Part shown: in pieces, positions 1 to 6,538 of the stretch
Position numbering within the stretch: position 1 is the stretch's first letter
How the letters are laid out: the number at the start of each line of letters is the position of its first letter
Assembly: GCA_947472635.1 (NCBI GenBank)
Contig: CANJDY010000059.1
Coordinates: 1-11,013, forward strand
Length of the DNA: 11,013 nucleotides
Source: Chitinophagaceae bacterium
GTDB taxonomy: Bacteria > Bacteroidota > Bacteroidia > Chitinophagales > Chitinophagaceae
Direction: 5' to 3'
Notes under the pieces: generated by a model
Database searches by the model: none
Told to the model about the DNA's origin: nothing
What the model saw: the letters and a program-made list of their open reading frames with translations, nothing else
Position numbers and translations under genes: made by a program

Positions 1-855
1 ACTGTCAGAAATCTTTCCAAAGCTTGATAGCAAGCTGATATGTGCAAAAGGGGTAGTATATTTCAAGCCTGCAAAAAAAATGGTGTTATTGTAAATTAGA
101 TTGTTAAAAGGAGTTTGTAAAAAATGAAAGCCACCCAGCATAGAAATTTCTCCTGATGCTGCATAGGCTAATTTTGCATAGTATTCTTTCTGTTGAATGG
201 AAATGCTTCGAGTGTTTTCAACCAATTGTCTTATTCTAGTTGAATTTCCGGGTGGAAAGTTAGGAGGGGGTGGGGTAACGGAAGCGTTTATATTGGGCTC
301 ATTAATAAGTTGGTTATAAAAGGCTACACTCTGCTCAAGTTCCAATCGGTTGCTAAGTTGTACATTGACCCCAAACCGAGAATATTGCGCAGTTTTCCTC
401 ATAGTGTCTGTGGGTGTTTTAAAACTGTATTCGGTTGAGATAGAAGATATTTTTAGGGCAGTTTTTATTTCTTTTTCCTGTTTTTTATCCGAAATTTTGG
501 CTGAATAATATTTTGCGGCAGTCAAGTTATTCAAATAGAGATTATTTAAATACACATAATTGAGGGCGGTAATATTATCAGGGTCTTCATCAAATACCTT
601 TTTATATTGAGTTAAACTTTCGCTGTAATTTCCCAACATAAATGCAGCATAGCCAATGCGCATACGCAGCAATGTGAAATCTGTTCCTGGCTGGATATTG
701 TTTTTACCGAAAATAACCAATGCTTTCCATTGCCCGCTATTGTATAAGGCCAGCGATTGGGAATCTACCGATACTTCGATTTTGCTAACCTGGGCATTTA
801 TTTTTGAAATAAATAACCCAGCAAACATTATTATTAGTATTCTTTTGGTGTGCAT
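1..855 (-). CDS. Exported TPR protein with outer-membrane beta-barrel, C-terminus cut off
   Basis: Partial: 285 codons read open from ATG 855 to the window's left edge, and the C-terminus lies outside. Residues 1-22 form a signal peptide (KR, then a hydrophobic ILIIMFAGLF, ending INAQ). Residues about 35-125 are helical and TPR-like (alternating short helices such as YAAFMLGNYSESLTQYKKVF, then DEDPDNITALNYVYLNN). From about 130 the pattern changes to amphipathic beta strands (YSRFGVNVQLSNRLELEQ; KLAYAASGEISMLGGFHF; TIFFAGLKYTTPFAHISLL), with a proline-rich loop near 192-203. This is the layout of TPR plus outer-membrane barrel proteins (YaiO-like), probably a surface pore or scaffold; the exact family is not certain. 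Its start overlaps the 3' end of the transporter-peptidase gene by 22 nt, which suggests translational coupling and a shared role. It is the last visible gene of the five-gene operon. Confidence 0.72.
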   Translation of the reverse strand, partial: MHTKRILIIMFAGLFISKINAQVSKIEVSVDSQSLALYNSGQWKALVIFGKNNIQPGTDFTLLRMRIGYAAFMLGNYSESLTQYKKVFDEDPDNITALNYVYLNNLYLNNLTAAKYYSAKISDKKQEKEIKTALKISSISTEYSFKTPTDTMRKTAQYSRFGVNVQLSNRLELEQSVAFYNQLINEPNINASVTPPPPNFPPGNSTRIRQLVENTRSISIQQKEYYAKLAYAASGEISMLGGFHFLQTPFNNLIYNNTIFFAGLKYTTPFAHISLLSSFGKISDS

Positions 856-2984
856 AGGGCTTTTATTTGTTGGTTGTTTTTATGAAATGTAAAGCTAAAG
901 ATTCTATTCTCTTTTATTTCTATTGCTGATTGTTGAATTATTTTTTTTATGGATAAAAATTGAAATACCTGTTTGCTTTTGATTTGGATAGCAGCATTTA
1001 AAAAGTCGCTTGAAACAGTCTCAATGGTTGATTCGTAATAAAGGCGGCTAAATATATAAAAGGGGGAAACGATGTCCTGTAGCCACTTTGTAAGGGTGTT
1101 TTTTGTTAGTTGTAAAGGGAATTGATCAGTGGTGATTACGGCAGGGTCGGTTGATAAATATATTTTATAGCAAGCCAAGTAAAAATAATAAAGTAAACTT
1201 TCCTTGTCTCCCTCAAAAGCCGTAAAATAAAAGAATTTTTCATTTCGCTTAAAATAGGCGATAGATTTTGAAACGTGACAAAAGAGGTAACTGTGATTAT
1301 AAGCATCCGTAAAAACTTCCCATTTTCCCTCTTCCATATTTTCGGCATTTACGGTAAGGTTGTATCCTGGTAAAAACTCAAAAGCAGCTTGCAGGGTTTT
1401 GTTGTGTGGGGCATTAAAAACAAGGGCGGTTTCCTGCGGTATAGCAAATTCTTTGCTAGTTATTTTTCCGTATTTTTTTTCAATATAGTGCGCAAAAGGA
1501 TAAGCAAATGTTTTGCTGCCAATATAAGAGGTAGTCTGAACCTGAAAATGCAAGTGTGGTTCGGGTGATCGGCCAGAGTTTCCGCAGGAGGCAATAATAT
1601 CTCCCTGCTTTACATAATCTCCCATTTTTACTTTGAATGAGTTTTTACGCAAGTGGCTCATCTTAGTAAATAAGCCTTCAGCATGTTTTATTACGATGCT
1701 ATTGCCCCAGTTTTGCTGTTGATTTATTTTTCCAATTTCATTGTCTTCAATATAATCTTCTATGTGCTGAACAAATCCATCTGCGGGTGCTAATACCGGT
1801 TTTCCGTAACAGTAAAAGTGTTGAGGAGTAGCCGCATACTTATCATAAGTTTTTAATGCGTCATCCACAATAATAAAATCCAGCGCTTTACCCCATTCTC
1901 CCTTGTGTGTAATATTTCCATCATATCCCTGCGATACCATCCACTCTCCAATGAAGGGTAATTGCAAACGAATATTATTGCCGTTCAAAAACCTTTCCTT
2001 GTTGTTTAGATAATTGTACAAATTCTTTTCGGGGGAGAATAGTTGCAGAGGGGTTAATACAACTCTTCCCTTTTGTGATTTTACTGTAAAAAAATATAGT
2101 AAAGCAAGAACGGTGATACAAAAGGGCATTGAAAAAACTGGCAAATTCCATTGACCTGTCACCGTCCCCAATGCCATGGCAATGATAAACGTAACGGGTA
2201 CACTGATAATGGCCCATAAATAAGAATGAAAGGAGGGGATTACAAAAAATCCACCAATGGCAACACTGACTAGAATGAAATTTCCACCGAGCAAGTAATA
2301 ATTCATTCCTTCTGGATGGGCCATCACAATGGTATTAAAACCATAGGCAGATAAAAAACCGATGATGATCAAAGAGAAAATAATTCGACTATGAATTAAT
2401 ATTCCAATTGCAATAATCAATCCGGCTAAAATATTATTTTGAAAATACAATGAGCTCAGTGCTCTAAAAAAAGTGGATAAAAGCGGTGGCATAGCTAGTT
2501 TTTCCATAAAAAGGATAAACCTTACCAGTGTGTGGTTTCCAAGAGAATACGCATCATTTAGCCAGTAAATATTTCTGAGAGAGAAATCAATAGCGGCAAA
2601 ATCTTTTCCCACCAATAATACCATCCAAAAACAAAGTACAAAGGGAAGGGTTAAAAAAGGGAGACCATATTTGCCAAAACGAATTTGAAATATTTGGGAA
2701 AGCACTACTGAAAGAATAACTACTAAAATAAGCACTAGCCAGAAAGCATAACTAAAATTATAGATCGCCCCCATGCCGATGCCAATTATTAAGGCATTGT
2801 AGCTGTATATTCCATTTTGAATAGACGTTTTATTGAGCCCAGTAAAATAAGAAACTGCGATGGCAAGCAGTACTGCGATTAATCCTGAGAGTCCGGCATA
2901 GGGGTTGAAAAAAGACACTATCAGCAAAAGCATGGAGAACAGGAGGTTATTTGAAAAAAATAACATGGAATAACTGTTCAGCAA
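834..2984 (-). CDS. Urea transporter-family membrane protein fused to M23 (LytM) peptidase domain
   Basis: Residues 1-300 are a urea-transporter (UT, PF03253-type) channel. It shows the start LNSYSMLFFSNN, the half-repeat signature NGIYSYNALIIGIGMG (58-73), and two copies of the LPxxxxPF motif (LPFLTLPF at 108-115, LPVFSMPF at 281-288), one per inverted half. Residues about 340-500 are an M23 metallopeptidase domain: H360 and D369 (THKGEWGKALDF), H444 in KMSHL, and H477/H479 in EPHLHF, so zinc and catalytic residues are all present. Residues 500-716 are an unrecognised, mainly beta region. The family's channel moves urea or small amides across the inner membrane; M23 domains cut peptidoglycan cross-links. 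The first conventional start is TTG 2984. No ATG, GTG or other TTG lies between it and the in-frame stop at 3080, yet the family's conserved KALLNSYS stretch reads on upstream, so a rarer start (ATT 3029) is possible. ATG 2966 would cut conserved residues. Confidence 0.85.
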   Translation of the reverse strand: MLNSYSMLFFSNNLLFSMLLLIVSFFNPYAGLSGLIAVLLAIAVSYFTGLNKTSIQNGIYSYNALIIGIGMGAIYNFSYAFWLVLILVVILSVVLSQIFQIRFGKYGLPFLTLPFVLCFWMVLLVGKDFAAIDFSLRNIYWLNDAYSLGNHTLVRFILFMEKLAMPPLLSTFFRALSSLYFQNNILAGLIIAIGILIHSRIIFSLIIIGFLSAYGFNTIVMAHPEGMNYYLLGGNFILVSVAIGGFFVIPSFHSYLWAIISVPVTFIIAMALGTVTGQWNLPVFSMPFCITVLALLYFFTVKSQKGRVVLTPLQLFSPEKNLYNYLNNKERFLNGNNIRLQLPFIGEWMVSQGYDGNITHKGEWGKALDFIIVDDALKTYDKYAATPQHFYCYGKPVLAPADGFVQHIEDYIEDNEIGKINQQQNWGNSIVIKHAEGLFTKMSHLRKNSFKVKMGDYVKQGDIIASCGNSGRSPEPHLHFQVQTTSYIGSKTFAYPFAHYIEKKYGKITSKEFAIPQETALVFNAPHNKTLQAAFEFLPGYNLTVNAENMEEGKWEVFTDAYNHSYLFCHVSKSIAYFKRNEKFFYFTAFEGDKESLLYYFYLACYKIYLSTDPAVITTDQFPLQLTKNTLTKWLQDIVSPFYIFSRLYYESTIETVSSDFLNAAIQIKSKQVFQFLSIKKIIQQSAIEIKENRIFSFTFHKNNQQIKALCTPKEY

Positions 2985-3022
2985 TGCTTTTGCTAGTGGT
3001 ACTGTGCTATGGAATCGCTTTT

Positions 3023-4375
3023 TTATAATGATTGTTTTTGAAGGTGTGCTGGAATTAGTTCTAGTTGTTCGAGGTAGTCAAGTGTTTCCGCTTTTCTGAT
3101 TACATGTGTTTGGTCATTGGTATCTATTAAAACGATATTTGGCCTCATTGCTATGAACTGCATCCATTGTGTCATGTTATAGGCACCTACTTTGTGAACG
3201 ACTACATGGTCACCTCGGTTTAGCAATGGCAAACTTACGGTTTCCCTTACAATATCAATATTCATGCATAAAGGGCCATACATCACTGTTTCCTCACTGA
3301 ATTGGCTTACTTCCTGTGCAGGACTAATTTTATGATCGAACCAAAAGGAGGTAAACATGATATTTACTCCAAAATCCATAATGGTTGCTTTGCGTCCATC
3401 ACTTAGTCTTTTATTGGCTAATACGGATCCTAACAGATATCCTGCATCATCAATCATTACGCGGCCACTTTCCAATATCAATAAGGGTAGTTCTTCTGTT
3501 TTGAAACCATAATTTAAAATGGTGCTGGTAATCACTTCGGCAAATTCATCTACCGAAGGTGTGGGTACTAAGCCAATTGCTCCCTTTAAGGTATTGGCAC
3601 TAGGAAAACCACCACCTAGATCTAAATATTTTATAGTAGTGTTCAGCTGGCTTTTACAATTTACTGCCAGGTCGCACAATTTAGCGGCGGCCACTCCATA
3701 CGCTGCTGTGCTCAACATATAGGTGCCAATATGTGAATGTAGGCCTACCAAATTCATTTTACCTGATTCGATGATTTTATTGATGGCCTGCCATGCTTGT
3801 CCATTTTCATAATTAAAGCCAAATCGATCCCACATTGGGTAGATGCCGGTGTCCATATTTACCCGAATGGCTACCCGCGCTTTTTTATCGAGTTGTGCAC
3901 ATAGATCAATGAGTAAATACAATTCTTCAAAATGGTCAATATGAATTAAGGAATCATTTTGAATGGCCATTGTAATTTCTTCTACATGTTTATCTGGACC
4001 ATTAAAAATAATATTACTGCCTGGTACACCATTACCCAATGCTTTTTTATATTCAAAACCACTTACCACTTCAGCCCAACTTCCTTCTTGGTGGAAGATG
4101 TTACAAACAGCATTGTTATAATGTGTTTTGTAACTCCAGGCAAATTGAACTTTTGGGTAGCGGGTGTTAAAGGCTCTTACGGCAGATTTGTAATTCTGTC
4201 GAATTTTTTGTTCACTAAGTACAAAAACAGGACTACCATATTGTTGGATGATTGATTTTACAGATACACCATCAATGTGGGTTACCGGGGTATTTTCAGT
4301 TTGCGCACCGGCTTTATTCATCATGCCCGCATTCATTTTTTTGATTAGGGGCCGTTCATATTTTAATTTTGTCAT
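3023..4375 (-). CDS. Fold-III PLP-dependent amino acid decarboxylase (DapDC/ODC-like)
   Basis: A 450-residue protein of the alanine-racemase-fold decarboxylase group (diaminopimelate, ornithine and arginine decarboxylases). Visible landmarks: Schiff-base lysine K83 in SYKTH; HSHIG (213-217); the glycine-rich phosphate loop LDLGGGF (251-257); ESGR (302-305), where the family usually has EPGR; C370...D374 in GPLCMNID, contributed across the dimer to the partner's active site; and GAYN (397-400). It should decarboxylate a basic or diamino acid to an amine in the cytosol. The substrate cannot be named, because the usual CE[S/T]xD of diaminopimelate decarboxylase reads CMNID here, losing the acidic substrate contact. 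Start ATG 4375 leaves about 30 poorly conserved residues before the domain. It lies 39 nt after the ATP-grasp gene and about 38 nt before the transporter-peptidase gene. This operon setting argues against a housekeeping lysA role. Confidence 0.88.
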   Translation of the reverse strand: MTKLKYERPLIKKMNAGMMNKAGAQTENTPVTHIDGVSVKSIIQQYGSPVFVLSEQKIRQNYKSAVRAFNTRYPKVQFAWSYKTHYNNAVCNIFHQEGSWAEVVSGFEYKKALGNGVPGSNIIFNGPDKHVEEITMAIQNDSLIHIDHFEELYLLIDLCAQLDKKARVAIRVNMDTGIYPMWDRFGFNYENGQAWQAINKIIESGKMNLVGLHSHIGTYMLSTAAYGVAAAKLCDLAVNCKSQLNTTIKYLDLGGGFPSANTLKGAIGLVPTPSVDEFAEVITSTILNYGFKTEELPLLILESGRVMIDDAGYLLGSVLANKRLSDGRKATIMDFGVNIMFTSFWFDHKISPAQEVSQFSEETVMYGPLCMNIDIVRETVSLPLLNRGDHVVVHKVGAYNMTQWMQFIAMRPNIVLIDTNDQTHVIRKAETLDYLEQLELIPAHLQKQSL

Positions 4376-4414
4376 ATGGTTAGTTTTATAATGATAGTAT
4401 TGTTCAGGTTAGCT

Positions 4415-5467
4415 TTATAAATTACCGAAGGCGGTGAATTGTTGAAATTTGGAAACATCTACAATCAAGTCCCAGCTATAGCGGATAAATAATTTTCCCA
4501 CATCATAGGTTGTAAAAGCGGGTACCTTTTCTCCCAGTGCCATCTTCACAAGGGCAGCTGGCTGGTTTTGTCCGGCGCCGGCTGATAAATAGATCCAAGC
4601 TGGAAATCTAGGATTGATTTCCATGATGTACAATTCATCTTTCGCTGTCTTCATAATTTCTATTTCAAATCCGCCGCGCCATTGGGTAGCTACCACAAAT
4701 TTTTGGGCTAGCTCAATTAGTGCGTCATCTTCCAAAGTAATGCCTGCCCATGCTTTTCCTTTGTCAGTGATATACATTTTTCGCATTGGGATAATGCTCG
4801 TTGCGTTTCCTTCTCCATCACCGAGTGCGGCAATATTTACTTCAGTTCCATGTATAAACTGCTGAACAATTATTGGAAGCCCCCACTTGGCACTGATTTT
4901 ATAAAAAGCTTTTTGTGCCTGTTCCAAGGTATAGGCTACGATTGCATCATAATACTTTCCTTTTACAACAAGGGGGTATCCAAAATCGTCTCCGATTTGA
5001 GCAAGTTCATTAGAGTTGTATATCACCTTGTCTTTCGGTACTAGTAGAGAATGTTTTTGACCAAAGGCATAAAGATTTAATTTGTCCCTCGCATCAAACA
5101 TCTCAAAACTTGGTAAAAAAGAATGTACTCCCAATGCCTTTAACCGGGGAGCAATGGTGATGAAATTGTAAAGCTCTGCATCAAAATTTGGAATAATCAC
5201 ATCGATATTTTCCTTGTCATGAATGTACTTGATTGCATTGTATAAAACCTCTGGCCCTGCTGCAGGATAAGAAATTTGATAGGTTTTGTCACATATGCCA
5301 TCCATGTAAATTCCGGGTTCCAAGTTTTCATACGCTAGGCCTATGATCCTTACTGGCCTGTTGAGTCCGTCTCGGATGGCTCTAATGACTGCCACGCCTG
5401 GCCCAGGGCTATCTATGGCATTGAGTCCGGTAACTGCTATTACGATTGGTTGAGTGATGTCAGTCAT
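4415..5467 (-). CDS. ATP-grasp ligase of unknown substrate
   Basis: A 350-residue ATP-grasp enzyme with a Rossmann-like N-domain (IVIAVTGLNAIDSPGPGVAV, then the acidic IIPNFDAEL). ATP-grasp signatures: K129 (ARDKLN), K169 in PLVVKGK, the adenine-side QQFIHGTEVN with E209, E268/E270 in GFEIEI, and the metal/phosphate site EINPRFPAW (283-291). This family activates a carboxylate as acyl-phosphate with ATP and joins it to an amine or similar nucleophile. The overall look is closest to CarB- or PurK-like and peptide-ligase members, shorter than carbamoyl-phosphate synthase. The substrate is unknown; the nearby decarboxylase, which would make an amine, and the RRE-like protein are the only clues. 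ATG 5467 lies 18 nt after the PqqD-like stop with no purine-rich ribosome site, as is normal in Bacteroidota. Confidence 0.87.
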   Translation of the reverse strand: MTDITQPIVIAVTGLNAIDSPGPGVAVIRAIRDGLNRPVRIIGLAYENLEPGIYMDGICDKTYQISYPAAGPEVLYNAIKYIHDKENIDVIIPNFDAELYNFITIAPRLKALGVHSFLPSFEMFDARDKLNLYAFGQKHSLLVPKDKVIYNSNELAQIGDDFGYPLVVKGKYYDAIVAYTLEQAQKAFYKISAKWGLPIIVQQFIHGTEVNIAALGDGEGNATSIIPMRKMYITDKGKAWAGITLEDDALIELAQKFVVATQWRGGFEIEIMKTAKDELYIMEINPRFPAWIYLSAGAGQNQPAALVKMALGEKVPAFTTYDVGKLFIRYSWDLIVDVSKFQQFTAFGNL

Positions 5468-5485
5468 AGCTAATTTTTTATTAGG

Positions 5486-5725
5486 TTAATTACTCAGTAA
5501 ATTATTTTCCTTTAAAATTTGCAGAAAATCATCCACATCTTTTTCTATGGTCATTTTATCTACTTCGTATTTATCCAACAAAGCTTTTTTTATTTCATTG
5601 AGTGAATTGTTTTCTTTCATTAGCTGGATAATTTCTGCAGCAATTGGGTTGCTGCTATACGAATCACCGGTGGCAGGATTAAATACAAATCCGAATTCGT
5701 TGGTGGCAATGTTTTTTTTAATCAT
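5486..5725 (-). CDS. PqqD-like small protein (RiPP recognition element fold)
   Basis: A 79-residue protein matching the PqqD pattern (PF05402): a short beta hairpin region (FGFVFNPATGDSYSSNP, 11-27), then the AAEIIQLM helix, the repeated 'xxxEIxxxLLxKYEVD' helix (44-56), and the closing EKDVDDFLQILKENNLL helix. In PqqD and lanthipeptide or lasso systems this fold is the leader-peptide-binding RRE. I chose ATG 5725; a TTG at 5770 would add 15 residues in front of the domain, and the domain already begins right after ATG 5725. It is first in the operon, 18 nt before the ATP-grasp gene, which suggests it works with that enzyme. No precursor peptide is seen nearby. It may bind a peptide encoded elsewhere, or the substrate may not be a ribosomal peptide. 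Confidence 0.8.
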   Translation of the reverse strand: MIKKNIATNEFGFVFNPATGDSYSSNPIAAEIIQLMKENNSLNEIKKALLDKYEVDKMTIEKDVDDFLQILKENNLLSN

Positions 5726-5872
5726 CTGTTGAAATTTTATCGGGTGAGTAAATTGGTTGAGCGAAATCAATGTGATTTGTGCGTCTGATTTTTTAATTTA
5801 AGCACAGTGATTGCTGAAGTACTGGTTTGTATAATAATAGTTACCTATTGCCTCTGAAAAATGAAATGAAGG

Positions 5873-6376
5873 TTAAAATATTTTTTGTTTCACCCAAACG
5901 TAATCATCCATTAATAAATCATTTTTTAAAATACCTTTTCGTCGAACGGTTTCCAGATAGAATCCATTTTTTTCCAATACCCGCATGCTGGCCTTGTTGT
6001 GTTCAAATACTTCTGCTACAATCCGATTGATGGCAAAACTGTCAAAAACATATTGTGTTAATAATCCTACCGCAATGGTGCCAATTCCAGTTCCCCAAAA
6101 TGGTTCCGCTACCCAATAGCCCAATTCCACATTCATTTTGTAGATATCTTCTTGCAAGGAAATGCCAATTCCACCTACAATTTGATCCTCATTTAAAATG
6201 GCAAAATTTTGAGTGGGGAATAATTCAGACTGGATAGCAATAAAATTCCCTGCTTCTTCTACCGTATAAGGATGCGGAATATAGTCCCGAAGATTGTTCC
6301 AGATATTGATATTGTTGAAGCATGCTGTTAAGGTAGCAGAATCTTCGATTACCCATGGCCGTAATGAAATGTACAT
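5873..6376 (-). CDS. GNAT N-acetyltransferase, RimJ/RimL type
   Basis: A 167-residue single-domain GNAT (Acetyltransf_3 type). The start reads YISLRPWVIEDSATL, the usual beta1-alpha1 opening. The acetyl-CoA pyrophosphate loop lies in EPFWGTGIGTIAVGLL (91-106). The late motif AEVFEHNKASMRVLEKNGF (121-139) is typical of RimJ/RimL proteins, and the C-terminus is the usual final strand (DDYVWVKQKIF). These enzymes acetylate N-terminal residues of ribosomal proteins or small amines using acetyl-CoA; the substrate cannot be read from sequence. ATG 6376 is well placed. It is upstream of the RRE-like gene by about 147 nt, so it may be cotranscribed, but the gap is larger than those inside the operon. 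I treat it as a neighbour, not a member. Confidence 0.88.
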   Translation of the reverse strand: MYISLRPWVIEDSATLTACFNNINIWNNLRDYIPHPYTVEEAGNFIAIQSELFPTQNFAILNEDQIVGGIGISLQEDIYKMNVELGYWVAEPFWGTGIGTIAVGLLTQYVFDSFAINRIVAEVFEHNKASMRVLEKNGFYLETVRRKGILKNDLLMDDYVWVKQKIF

Positions 6377-6538
6377 ATTACTTATTTTTTCTTAAGGTAT
6401 GACTTATTTATTGGTGAGTGGTTTAATCGAATAAAAATAAATTTTTATTGTTACGTAACCCTTGCGTACACGTTAATTTTGTAACAACAAAAGTTACTAT
6501 CAATTGTTTAGCTAGCATAGGGAGTGGCAACATTGGTT
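6377..6538. other. Intergenic spacer between dprA and the acetyltransferase with stacked palindromes
   Basis: No gene is visible. The spacer holds a 9-bp AT inverted repeat (6430-6449, arms AATAAAAAT and ATTTTTATT around AA). Directly next to it is the perfect 10-bp palindrome GTTACGTAAC (6450-6459). A second GTAAC/GTTAC pair (6481-6485 and 6493-6497) could form a 5-bp stem with a 7-nt loop. It is the leader or promoter region of the acetyltransferase gene and the region after dprA. Confidence 0.6.
6450..6497. promoter_or_regulatory. Clustered GTTAC/GTAAC half-sites, candidate operator
   Basis: Two inverted half-sites GTTAC-GTAAC abut at 6450-6459 and two more, GTAAC-N7-GTTAC, lie at 6481-6497, about 31 bp apart start to start. 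They lie 75-120 bp upstream of the acetyltransferase ATG. A dimeric repressor or activator site is the natural reading; a weak terminator hairpin for dprA is the alternative. The binding protein is unknown. Confidence 0.35.

Noticed and set aside
656..892. Plus-strand ORF of 78 codons
   Set aside because: Lies antisense to the TPR-barrel gene and the end of the fusion gene; no family resemblance.
3959..4255. Plus-strand ORF of 98 codons opposite the decarboxylase
   Set aside because: Shadow of a strongly supported enzyme gene, with no recognisable domain.
5726..5770. TTG start adding 15 residues to the PqqD-like protein
   Set aside because: The domain begins right after ATG 5725; the extension has no family match.
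5775..5830. Possible terminator hairpin after the acetyltransferase
   Set aside because: Only 4-bp stems can be drawn, and the A/T runs are ordinary for this AT-rich spacer.
6473..6480. TAATTTTG on the plus strand as a -7 box
   Set aside because: No plus-strand gene lies downstream and there is no well-spaced -33 TTTG.
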